From the NCBI GenBank assembly GCA_030562195.1, contig JAUJPP010000003.1, positions 23,653,398-23,717,397 on the forward strand: a DNA stretch of 64,000 nt. The letters run 5' to 3'. Source of the stretch: Nipponacmea schrenckii (lineage: Eukaryota > Mollusca > Gastropoda > Lottiidae). Both the position numbers and the translations under genes were made by a program. Below, piece by piece: positions 47,491-59,735 of this stretch. A model generated the notes under the pieces. That model did no database searches. It was not told the origin of the DNA and was given only the letters and a program-made list of their open reading frames with translations. Each line of letters starts with the position of its first letter. The stretch's first letter is position 1.

Positions 47491-48739
47491 AGGGTGGCAT
47501 TATTTATTAAATTTGTTGTCAGAATATAATATGTTCTTCTTGGGGTAAATATTACTGTTAAACTTGTTTTCATCTGGGTGACCCAAGTATTAATATCAGT
47601 TACGGTCTCTAATAGTTTGAGGTCCACAATGCTGCAAATAATTCCCAGAGTACCCAAACAAAATAATAGGCACGACAGTCTATAGTTTAGTTATATTAGA
47701 CTAATTATTGGACTATTTGGACAGTTCAGCGCCTGTGACACATTTAATATCCTCAAAGAAAGGTGTATTGGGCCCCTTTCATGATGTTATAGTTTCTTTT
47801 CAATAAGTTTATTTCGCGAAAGAGTACAATTGAATAATATTATGTCAAATTTGTCATCGAGTTCGTTTTTTCTGGAGTTTTTTCAGAGTTAAAAAAATTA
47901 TCTTTTTGGCTTCAAAACATACATTTAAACAGATATACGATTTGTAGAGGGTTATGATTATCTTCTTTCTTGTGAGATATGTCATATTTTACAGGTATAA
48001 TTATAATTTATTTACTTATTTCCTATTAATAATAACTACTTGCTTCATATCTATTGGCAGGTAAATTTCACTTCTTGTCAATCACCGGATATTATTATCG
48101 AAAAACAAGTCCCACAGATTACATTTGACAAATGAAAAGCTCCAGGTCAAGACATGTGAAGACTATCGATTGTTTTTAGTTGAACAAGTTATCCTTTTTA
48201 AGCCCATGTAAAAAAACATATTAGTAAAATTAGTGCTGATATTTAGAATAATTTGTATGAGGTATTAAGAGATTCACAAACCGGGATTATTATTATTCAT
48301 TAATAAAAGGCTTGAAAACTGGTTGAGTACATAATGCAGTTTCCAAAATAAACGGGAGCAAACCTTGTTAAATATCGCAAGAAAAAAAAGGTAGGCGTAA
48401 TCCGATTTTGAAATGCATACATCCGAATCTCGACGACTGTTCTGCTTGTTATAAAAAGTTTTCTGTCTAGCTTAATCCTGAGTATAATATAACATACATT
48501 GTTCAGTACAAAACAATAGAAGGCTATACGAAACGCTAACTCGAAAACTAGCTAGGCCAGTGCTTCTATAGGAGAGCATCTCTTATAACACCCTTAACTA
48601 GCTTTCAAGTGATATATAACTTGTTGCGCTAATTCATGTCCAATAAATAAATATTAAACGGATTCTTCTTCAAACCTGAAGACCAAGGATATAAAAGGAG
48701 TTCGCAGAACAATACATCTGGCAACGGGAGTGTAATCTT

Positions 48740-48960
48740 AATAGTTCTTTTTAAAATGAACATTTTGGACATTAGAGCATACAGCGGTAAATATACCTGC
48801 TGCCATAAACAACATGGCAGAATCCTTATATAATCCGAAAAATCCAAAAACTTGATAACGTGTTTTTAATAATTAGTTAGTTTTATGAATGTTCCAGATT
48901 TCAAAAGGATTCTGTTACTATATGACACCAGGTTATTCACTGATGAATATAAACTCTTAT
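48740..48960 (+). repeat. dispersed repeat family A, copy 4
   Basis: Shares ACCTGCTGCCATAAACAACA, TATAATCCGAAAAATCC, CCAGATTTCAAAAGG and GATTCTGTTACTATATGACA with the copies near 4.2 and 33.4 kb. Confidence 0.55.
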
Positions 48961-49162
48961 TTGCCATTCTTGAGACATTAAACTTTTGTTCATTCCAAGA
49001 TTCCATTCTTAATACTGAAATAAAATAGGGAATATTCTTAGTAAGTCTTCTGTATACGAAAGGATTAAAAGTGCTTTTCGGATGAAGTGAATTCCCAACA
49101 ATGAGGGTGGTATTTAATTTGTTATAGATTTTAGTTAATCGATTCAAGATTCTCGAGCTGTT
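48866..49162 (-). pseudogene. coding-like open frame adjoining repeat family A
   Basis: About 98 codons lie between a TAG upstream and the TAA at 48866, without a convincing start. The composition is protein-like, with blocks such as NTTLIVGNSLHPKSTFNPFV and RMESWNEQKFNVSRM. The 3' end overlaps repeat family A in the same orientation as the fragment at 33458-33800, so both may be remnants of one multi-copy sequence. The NPFVY string resembles a GPCR helix-7 motif, but the surroundings do not support a receptor. Confidence 0.25.
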
Positions 49163-50864
49163 TTTCTAAACAAGATCGTCTTGCGGCCTATCCTATATCA
49201 AAATATCATTACTTACAACTTTAAGAACCAAATTTTTCTGAACTGGCGGTCCCGATAATAAATTTGATCTTGGATACGATTTAAGTTTGATGACCTCTCA
49301 ATGTTGTTTGTGTTTGACAGTTCGAGGATTATCTTTCAAAACCAAGAGAAGCACAGGGAAGTAAGCAAAACAAGCGCAATATATTAAAATTTCATTTGCA
49401 CTAATATATGATAACAACCAAAAGGAAGATGGAATCAGATGGTCGCGTCAAATTTTATTGACCGATATGATTAACATCTCTGAATATTAAAACAAGATGA
49501 AAACTGAAAATCGAAAGTAGGGTTTGGACATTTTTTCCAATGTTATCAAGTACTATAGTAAAGAATTAAAGATTTTTAGTTAAGACTTAAGCGAATTGAT
49601 TGAAGTTTTAAATTCTAGGTTGAATTGCTGAACGATTTCGATGGATATACATGATACGAAAGAGTACTTGTTTATTGAACGAAGTCCATAATTTTTAAAA
49701 TTATTGAAGCGACAAAACTTACGCTTGTTCTTAATAGATTTCTGATGGAACTCTCTTGTGTTGAAGATTAAAAAGTTTAAAATACATGTCATAACATTCT
49801 TGACTGAACAGGTTAAACAAACTGTATAATATAGTAACTACCTGCTACAGTGCTAGGGGTTGATAGATCGGAGGAGAAGTAATATATCCAGCGAGGCAAT
49901 GGGGTTTGGACCTTATGTTCGGTTGAGAGATATTTTTTCCGGGCCTGCTGGTCCAATAATATCGGAAGATGCCAAATTCCTCCAAACCTATATTGCCATC
50001 GACAGATATCTATGTTGATAAACGATATTGCCCCAATTGTTGAATTACTGTGACGTTCAATACCTGGATGCTTCTTGTTAGTCATCCCGAAACGCGTTTC
50101 TTGAAGTCAATTTAGCCAAGAATGATGTTAGACCGTAACTAAAATGCCACTATTTTGACTGAAAGTTTGAAGCCTTTTGCTGCGTAAATAGTGAAATCAG
50201 AGTGTTCGATTAAAACTACAAAGTTGCCTCGTTGTATCATCTTCCTGATAAATGTTAAAGTCATTTAAGTTTGTCAAATGTTAAAAGAGTATCAAAATTC
50301 CAAACATTAGTCGTTTTTAATTAATCTTATAATGTACTTCAATTTTGTTTTTTCACTCTTATCCTTTAACGATTAAATCATTAATATTTGTTGCCATTTC
50401 AAATTCTCGAGTTTTGATTATAAAAACTGTTGATTAATTTTTTCCGCTTGATAACTGCTTTCAAAACACCCGTGGCATCGAATAATGTTGCAGATAAATA
50501 CCATTATAGTATTGACATTTTGCTCTTCAACGATCACTACAGATATATGGAGTTATGTCATGCTATTACCATGTACCAGTTCGATTTAGTATCAAAGTAC
50601 TAAATAAAAGGTTTGGCATAATATCTATCTTATATATATTAGCAAATCTTTCACGTGACCTTTGAAATCTCATACTTTAAAATAAACCATTTTATTACAA
50701 TTTACAAAAAAATAAAAGGGCGTGTCTAAAGCCACAGAAAATAGCTGATAAGCCCACCTAGATATCAGTTTGCTGCCAAATGTCGTAAAGTGCCAATAAA
50801 TTGTAAGTTTACTGCATGCTTTTAAAATTGTGTTAATTACACAGAATCTTTAATGTGTTATTCT

Positions 50865-50991
50865 AGACATTACGGTGTTTATATCACAGATCCAGAATCT
50901 GGCGTTAGATTACCTGATAAAAAAGAAAGTAAAAATGAACAGACATTTATAATATTTTGCAACAAAGACGTGGTTCACGGGGTATGCTCTT
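50865..50991 (+). CDS. candidate internal exon, unknown protein
   Basis: An acceptor-like TGTGTTATTCTAG is followed by a frame with balanced composition (HYGVYITDPESGVRLPDKKE, then SKNEQTFIIFCNKDVVHG) and a donor-like GGGGTATGC. I recognise no family. In the phase set by EP exon 1 it hits a stop, so it cannot be a coding exon of that gene. It may be chance or belong to another transcript. Confidence 0.2.
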
Positions 50992-51293
50992 TCCCTGAAT
51001 GTTTTATGTATAACATAACTATTTTCTTCCGAAAATATAACAAGGATTGTAATGCCAATGATATCAAATCGTAGGGGCCATCTCCTAATTAAAGTGAATC
51101 ATTAGCGATGACTAAAAAGTACTATAATACCCCCTAGTTGTTGTTCTGGATGATTGTATGAAGGCAAAACAAACAATTTCACATCCACTTCGATATACTG
51201 TAGGCGTGTGTCTTCTTGCTCATCTTCTGTATACACGAGTACCAAAAAAGGATATTGATATATTTGAAAACTGTAGGCGTGTGTCATTTAAAT

Positions 51294-51350
51294 AAAAATA
51301 ATAATAAACTCTTTATTTTACATCTAACATTCATCCCATGTATTCTTGTG
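51294..51350 (-). mobile_element. truncated LINE-like 3' tail
   Basis: On the minus strand it ends CATCTAACATTC-complement, then GTAAAATAAAGAGTTTATTA. This matches the tail at about 32940-32988, including the trinucleotide run. Only the last ~60 bases are recognisable. Confidence 0.5.
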
Positions 51351-53596
51351 TATCTTATGAAAAATCAGAATAAGATAAATTGGCAATGATAAAACTAATA
51401 CATTGTTTGTTGAAACAATCCTTTAAAAATGCGCTGTAGGCATCTGTCACATTATACAGCTTTTTCAAAATGCGAGGAAGAGAACATGAAAATAACAAAA
51501 CTAACAAATTGATTGTTGAAACAATCCTATAAAAGATTATCTGATCTTATTATTATTATGATTATATTACGGTGGAATAATTGAGTATAATGTTAATTGG
51601 ATTTGAATAAACTAAGATTATTGAATAAATGATATGAACAACAAACAACTCGAACATTATCAGACGTTATATTATCATTAGTAATGTTTCAATGCTCTAG
51701 GGAGTCTACATTATACATCATAAAAAGCCACTAACGTTTTACATTCGTCTCCAATCCCATAGATGATTATTCTTTTGAGATAGAGATATTAAATGAAACT
51801 TCAAATATATTTTTAATGTTGGAGGAATATCGTAAATAAAATAAGTAGAAAAAGTCGTTTATCAGCTTGAATATAAACGAAAACAAAATAATCATTAGAA
51901 TAATTTTGCTATATTTTTACATTAGTAGACATAAAAGTTTCTGAAATAATCGGGATAGACAGATTAATTGATGGTTAAGAATTCTGTCTTTCCAATTGAA
52001 ACTTGTTCAGTAACCACTGAGATTAAATTGGCTTTTAACTGTACATTTGAGTCGTTCATGGTACATATTAGAACCGTACCCCAGCCGAGGAATAGTAAAG
52101 GCATCTCATAAGCCTCATCTTCTGGTTTCAGTTCTTAACAGCAATGTTAAATCCACTGTTCACAGAACATCGTACCGAATCACAAACACAAATTTCAATC
52201 AAAATATTTGTATCTATGATATTTTGCGGCCATTAGTATGATGTTCAAAAAAGATGCATGTAAGAATTGTGTATTTGGTACTCAATAAGTCAGTTTTATA
52301 AGAGTGAACCGTAGGCCATCATAAGATTAATCTTTGCGATTCCGTGAGAGGTTTATTAATTTTTTTTAGACAAAAGACATCTAACTAGGTCACGCTTTAC
52401 CAGTTTACATTGTCTTAAAACTAACCTGAGATCAGAAAAGCCATCTTTAAAGTTTAAAACATTATGCTACAATAATTGACTTAAATACCAGTTTTTCACC
52501 TTCTCCTTTGAGATGAACCAGAAGCGGCGAATGTCAGAGAAGATTAGTCTCTAACTTTGTATCTATTGAGTTTTGATGCCCCAATTATTATTCCCAGCAG
52601 TCAACCTTGATGTGAGCAGTCCGGATTTCATAATCTGAACCAAAACTCATACATTACAACTTGTGATATAGATCTACAAAATCTGAACTTCAAGAACAAG
52701 ACAAATGTTAATTAGATTGCATTATCCAGATTTTTAATTCTCTTTATTTTAACTATTAAAACCAATGAATGCATAAAAACTGCCTGCTATCCTTTATGGA
52801 GTGGTTAATAAATGGGGCGTCAACGAAGTTAGATTTACTTTTGATAGTAAACACTGTGAAATTTATGAAAATCCGCTAAAAAAAACTTACCTGATCTAAC
52901 ATGAATTACCAGTTCGCCTATTGTAAATCAGTGACAATTACAGAATTAATCGTTTGTTAAACGCCACAGACATTGTTAATGCTAGAATAATCTTCCCGTC
53001 AATTTTAATGTTGAAAAAGTCATAAAAACAGTGTTGTTATATATAGTCTTATTAAACTCATTGGAAGGTGAAATAAAGCCATCTAAATTCAGACCATTAT
53101 AATACGTCTTACAATCATAAACAATTCAAATGTCCTTGTGATGGATCTAAATTAAGCGAAAATAGATGACATTGAAAAGGGAACTGTATTGGAAAGGTAG
53201 GCATCAGTTGGTTGTCCGAGGAAGTATTTCTTGTGTTCATTTGAAAAGCGCAGTTGGTGTTTGGACGAACGAGTCTTATTTTACACTGAATAGTGCACAA
53301 AAGAGTTCGTTGTTGGACGAACTATGTTCAATAAATGACACAAAAAAAAAACGAATATGTGGACAATCGGTTCTGCTCATCTGATCAATTTGATAAAAAA
53401 AAAATTTTCCGCACATTGATTGATAAATAAAAATGTGTGCTGTCTGAAAAGCGTCACAAAGTGACATCAGATTGGCGTAAGCGGTGAGCATATCCTTTAT
53501 TGAATGTAAGAAAGGCACATTCACAAATGAACGAAAGTTTTTCAACGAATCTGTAATCCAAGAAGTGACTGATCTGCCATACAATTAATGAATAAA

Positions 53597-53770
53597 TTTC
53601 CAAATGTCGATGGATATTTAACGGGCATAGCCTTTGGCCATGGAACCTCGGTTTATGCTTTTTCTATGTTAGACTCTCCGACCTTCATCATTGACTAGGG
53701 TTTGTTCTGGACCTTGGCAGGATTGAACTGCGACCATCATTATGATAGTCTATGGTTTCAGATACTAACT
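53597..53770 (-). mobile_element. second SINE family, copy 2
   Basis: Shares TGTCGATGGATATTTAACGG, the GGTTTAT block and the B-box-like GTTCAATCCTGCC (minus strand) with 44251-44490, but is more decayed and lacks a clear A-box. Confidence 0.5.
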
Positions 53771-56700
53771 TAAGGTCAGTAGCTGATTGGTTGAAGACAT
53801 ACAAAATGATGTTCTTAACTTTAAAGATTAAATTATTGTGGTTTCACCAATCTATTGAGATTGTCAGCAGAAAGCCTTCAGAAATGTCACTGAAAAACTC
53901 ATTGTGAACGAGCTGAATTGACATAAACCTAACTCTTTTGCATATAATTGAAAACATTATTGTCCATCGACTGACATAATTTGTTTAGAGAGGAAGTAAA
54001 AAGATCAATCACTTATAGTAATAATGTTAATCAAATTCCATGAAATAGTAAATGTGACACTTAACAAAGTAACACAGACTGGTGATAATACACATATTTC
54101 TTCGAATGAAAAGATGTTCTAGGGCGTTACTTTATTTCGAAATCGTCAAGGTAACATTCCTTGACAATGGGTGTATTTAACCAATGCTCATAACGTTTAA
54201 CCCTGAAAAGCTTTTTGTTGTCAATTATTGTCTACAATCTAAAGATCCAGTCGAGAATTTGACGACGATCTGAGCCAGATCGCGGATGCATTTGTTTCAA
54301 TCAAGTTCAATCAAATCCACCTAATCCAGCAATTGATAAGCATCACAGTCGTTGCATATGCAGTTGTTTGCTATTTTGTCTGTCGTAATATTTGTCTGGA
54401 CCACCCCAAATATCGCTTCCAAGAATCACATTAAAAATTTTTGAAAATAGTTTCTAACTCGGTAACAATTTTAGTCTTCCATTCGTCAAAGAAATATTGT
54501 CAATTAGGTATAATTTCAAGAAGTAGGTGAGCCAGTATAAGTTGTCCACCTTCATAGAGCAAAGTAAATGTCACCTGTTAAGATGAATTCAAACGCAGCC
54601 ATGTTTGAAGAAATTAATAGTTGAATTAGTTAATTAGTTGAATCTTGAATCTCTAACTAGATATATTCTATGTGATGAGGTATCAGTCAATAGTTCCAAA
54701 GTATGTATAATTGATAATCAAATCATATTGTTTCAATGGTGGATAGTTCGTGAGCTTTTTTTTATATATTTTCCAAACGATTATTATTAGTGTAATTATA
54801 TCAATCATTAATTTACTCTTAAGAAATTCTCTCAGTTGCTTGAAACCAACTTCTTCTAGTCAAATTTCCTTTCTGTCACTCATAGTTTAAATATTTCATT
54901 TGGCATTGTAATAGATAACAAATTACTTGAGAGTAAAAAAGGTAAAAAGATCCCTTTTCCTGACAATCAGATTAGCAAAATCTTGGTCACGGTGTCATAG
55001 CTGATTTATTTCTAAAGATAGATTATTTTCTTTAATAATACATCACAAATTGTCCATCAACATAACTATGTGTATGTAGGCCAAACGTTAATATTCGTGT
55101 GGATTCTCGAAGACATACCTCATTAAGGGGATTGTAAAGAGGTTTTCTAAAAAAAATTATGTATATCGGGAGCACTGATAGCACCAATTTTTCCATTCCA
55201 ATTCTCAATCTGATCTTTGTAGCACATCTCAAAGACCTTATGTAATACCAGCATATTTTGCCATTACTGGAATCATCAAACACTTTATGTTAGTGGAACT
55301 TTAGAAACTACAGACGTCTGAATAGCTTCCGAAGAAAATATTCACCAATATATTCCAATTATACAGACTCTATGTTGGTAGAATATTTCTTGTGTTATAT
55401 TTGTTGAAAAAGACATTACCAATGTATAGAAGACTAAAATTGTCAATTGCCGTTACTGATTAAATTTGTCTACACGTACAATATCTTCTTAATTTTAATC
55501 GAATCCTAAAGAGGAAACGTGATCAACATGATTTGAGGCCCAATAAAATCACCTTTTCACGTGGAAATTATAATGAAGACATCGTGTTTTCTGAGAAGAT
55601 TATAAGAATATAAAATAAGCTAACATATTACTTGCCGTACGTGCTATTATCAATGTCTTAAATGTCCTGTACTAATGTTGCTCCTCAATTGGCTTATTTA
55701 AGGCAGCACCCTGCAGTTTGTAATAAAGAACAATGGCCTACTCTTTTGTTTTATTCATCCAAGAATCTTAGATTTATTAAAAGTTTGGATGTTAAATATT
55801 ATCGTCTATATAAATCATAAAATCTATAGTGTTTATCTTGTTTTGATAAAATCATTGGGCTTGGTAATGAGCCATTGTTGATGATAATTTGACTAAAGAC
55901 TTTACACTTGTTGTATGTTACTATGCCTGGCAAGCTATCTTTTCAATTATTTTGATTGTACTTAATCTGCCTTTTTTTTTTATAAATTTTACTTAGATTT
56001 TAAATAACGTTAACTATTATTGAGTAGATTTCCTTTTCTTTGAACTTCCGTTCTAGCCATTTTACTTTGTAATGTATAGATCACATTAGCTTTCAATTGT
56101 TGCCACACAAATTGGCGCCTAAAGAAATTGGAAGCAATTGTTTAAATCTGAACGCTTATTGCACATCAAAGTCAATCATCTAAGAATGACAAATAAATTA
56201 TCTACAATTGTTTTATTTACAATTGAGATGGGGGAAATAGGCCTAATTTAATAACGCTAGCTTTCTTAGATCTAGTCAATTATAAAACTCCCTGCTGGGC
56301 TACTTCTTGATTTCTTGTAATCAGGACAAACACAGGAAGCGGAAGCTTCTCCCTTGTTTAGGGTTATTAAAATAACCTGCCAGCATTCTAACTTACTTTT
56401 GTAAATATGGAAGTAAACAAAAAAGTAAATATTTTGACCCGGCATTTTCAAAACAAAACTTTAAATCGTAAAGGTATACTTTTCCAAATGATATTATTTA
56501 AGGCATGGAAATCACAGGAGCCTGTATATTAACTGCCAATTAAATAAAATACAGAGGACTCTACTGTTTTTGGGGGATATTTTTGATTTTTTTGCAAATG
56601 ACATGCAGTTAAGTATTAAAGATAGGACTTGTGCAATGGTTTAATATTCAATCGGTAGTATCAAAAATCTTAATTAAATTAGAGGCACGTTTAATCTATC

Positions 56701-59662
56701 AAACTGTTCTTAGTAGATCACTTACTTGCACTTAATTTATCTAATTGTTTGTTTAAAAACTTAAAATTGAAAACTCTTTCGTTTATGACTGACAGTTATT
56801 GACACAAAATAATAAAATTATTAGATTAGATTGTCACCTTGAAAGGAGACTTTGTCGATAATAAATATCAGCAGGTTGTCTCTAAGGATCTTTCCTGTCT
56901 TTATAGGACAATAATTCTTAATTTTACAATTACCTATTGTATATACTAATATCAGTTCCAGCTGCTCCATACTAACATCTATGGCATTATGCTATTTGTA
57001 AGCTCCAGATTCTTCATTCAGGTTTATTCGGATATTCTTATACTAGAATTGGAGCATTATGTTTAACAATTTTTTTATTTTTTTGTAGATCCATATATAA
57101 ATTTACACCAATCTAGTGACTTAAGTATCAGGTGCACCATATTAACTTCTGTGGTATTACTAGTAAGATTCGGATTCATTCCAAATAATAATGATAATAG
57201 AATTTGACATTTTTTTTTTGTGTGATAGTTCATTAAAGTGACGTTTTCTTTTAACATAATCTGGGGTTACCATGCCCAGATTTTCAGAAATTCTTGCGTA
57301 ATTTCAACCTTAAAACGTGGGTGTAAACACTTCTTCCCTCTGAAAGACATTATTATTCTATACTACAGTTCACTAAAGAAACTAGAACGATAATATACCA
57401 GAATTTCCAATTCAGTCCCTCGAGTAAACCAGACATGTGTAAAATATGAAGCTATATCAAAAAGTAAAACAAGGACTTGGCAAGCTTTAGGAATTATGAA
57501 CCTTCACACACTCGAATGCTCGAGAGACAGAAAGATAATTGATTCATGTCAATATTCATTTGTACTAAAAAAAAAATTTAAATGACTTTTAAAAGAATTT
57601 TGAACAAAAAATAAGATTTTGTGATAAAAAAAAAATATCCCAAAAGGTGTCAAGGTTTTTATCAGATCGTCACAATATGCCAGTCATTATTGTTTAAATA
57701 AATAAAGCAAATACTGTTTGATTGGCAAGAAAACAAAAATTTTTTGTTAGAAGAAAGATGCTTATTATATCTCACTAAATCAATTCACAACCCGCTATAG
57801 TCGAAGTCCCTTGCAGCAAAGTGAGTAAAGAAGCCATACTGGATGATAACAAGAATTGTATTTATTGACAATTCAAGCTTAGTAGGACAATTAGATATTC
57901 AAAGGTGACATTCAAATATTATTGAGTACCATGAGGGAGTTTACTTTCACCGTAATGGAGGTGGTCGTTTATTAGTAGTTAATTATTTTGACAAACCTTA
58001 GATATTGCTTTTTTGTCATGGCATATAAAGGTGGCTGAGAGGGCAGGATGAAGTGTAAATATTTCTTTACGAAGCACATAAAAGCCATGACAAGCAGTAC
58101 ATAAAAATTCATTTAGTCCAAATTAACGGTCCAACACATTATTAATTCATTCCTTTTAGAAGTTATTATGTTAAGTCTGTTATGCTTTTAAATTTGGAAA
58201 TTTGGTGAAAATGGAATGGCACTTAATATAAATACATTAACACCAAAAAACGTAGGAAGTCTTCTGTATAAAAATATAAAGTATAAGAATGTTTGGTCAG
58301 TTACTTGAGTCTGAAACAAGTCAATAAAAGCCAAATGAAGGTTTGAATGTATATACTCTGTAAATACAATAAATCTATAGACCATAACCGTTGAGTATTT
58401 TACATCACTTAAAACCCATCTTATAATATAAACATCTTTTAAGAAGTAAAACAATATTGTTTAAATCTGTTGAATGAATACAATACAGAACTGTTGACAT
58501 AAGTTTTAAGCTCGTCTGAGAAGGGAAATATAGTGGTCAGATTTAAGGAAGTAAGTAGAAGTGATATTAAATGATGATAATGATAACTTAACGATTGTTT
58601 TTATCACTGTTTTATCATTGATTCTGGTCTTCTTCTTTGTTCCATAATAGCGTGGGACGTAGTTTTAATTTGACACAACGATTACATAAATAGTTTTTTC
58701 TGTCTGGTTCTAGTGTTTCTACTAATTATCTAACAGTTTCTAATTATTACTATCTTACTCCAATCAACTTACTAAGATTAACGTAATTCCGTTAACAGAT
58801 TGATATGTTTATGACCAAAGGGCTACATTTTGACCACAGAGATTATTGCTTACTAGTTTCTAACGTTATCAAATATGTTAAGTATCGCCGAGAGGGTATT
58901 GTTTCTGATAATTATAAATCAGTAACAAGATAGCGATTCCGTGTCCAGTCTCGTCCGAAGACTTGAGTTTAGTCCGTTGCCTTCTGTAGATGTAAACTTA
59001 TTTCACAAATAGCTGAATAGAGTGGATATTGCAGTTACACGTTGAAGCCTTTGAAACGCTTCCTATGAATGGCTTTTCTATACAATGGTCTTCTTACCAT
59101 TTTCTTGCAACTGATACATACACTTCTCATAAAGTTAACATTTTACATGAACGGCGTCGGAGTCATAAACGTAAATTGTTGAAACGTGTTCTGTTAGTTC
59201 AATTATTTTTTTCCTAAGGAAACAGATTTTTTTTTACCCATTAAGCCTCCACGTTTTCGTTCAATAATGTACAGATAAAGTTAAATTTGAAATCCTTTCT
59301 TCAAAAAATGATATCTTTACACCATTATTTGATTTAGTTCATCTTTCGGTGATTGTATCTACTAATGGAAACAAGAGATCAATATGTCAGATATAAGTGT
59401 GATGTAGACCATGTAGTAACTATACATCATTTCTGGATATTACACGTCCTCTTGAACTTTTACAGTTACTGACTGAAAAACACGAACATTAAAACTATTT
59501 TCACAGTAATTGAAACAATGCGTATTCACAAATAGAAGAACCCATGTCAGAAGTAACCTAGATCATGTGCTTTTTACGTTTCAATAATAAGACAAAAGAT
59601 CCCTTTTTTGCTGTATTTATATACATATTTATCAATAGGATCCGACACAACAGCTTAAGACA

Positions 59663-59735
59663 TTTTCAACCAGCTGGTACTTAGCCAAACCTAAGGCATT
59701 ATTCTTTATTAGATAAACCATACCCATTTCTTCGG
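59663..59735 (-). mobile_element. short decayed copy of the 13951-14260 SINE
   Basis: On the minus strand it reads AAATGGGTATGG, then AATGCCTTAGGTTTGGCTAA and ACCAGCTGG, matching the SINE body with several substitutions and an interruption. Confidence 0.5.

Noticed and set aside
53276..53584. 102-codon minus-strand frame and an overlapping plus-strand frame
   Set aside because: The composition is only partly protein-like, with no recognised domain and no splice or promoter support.
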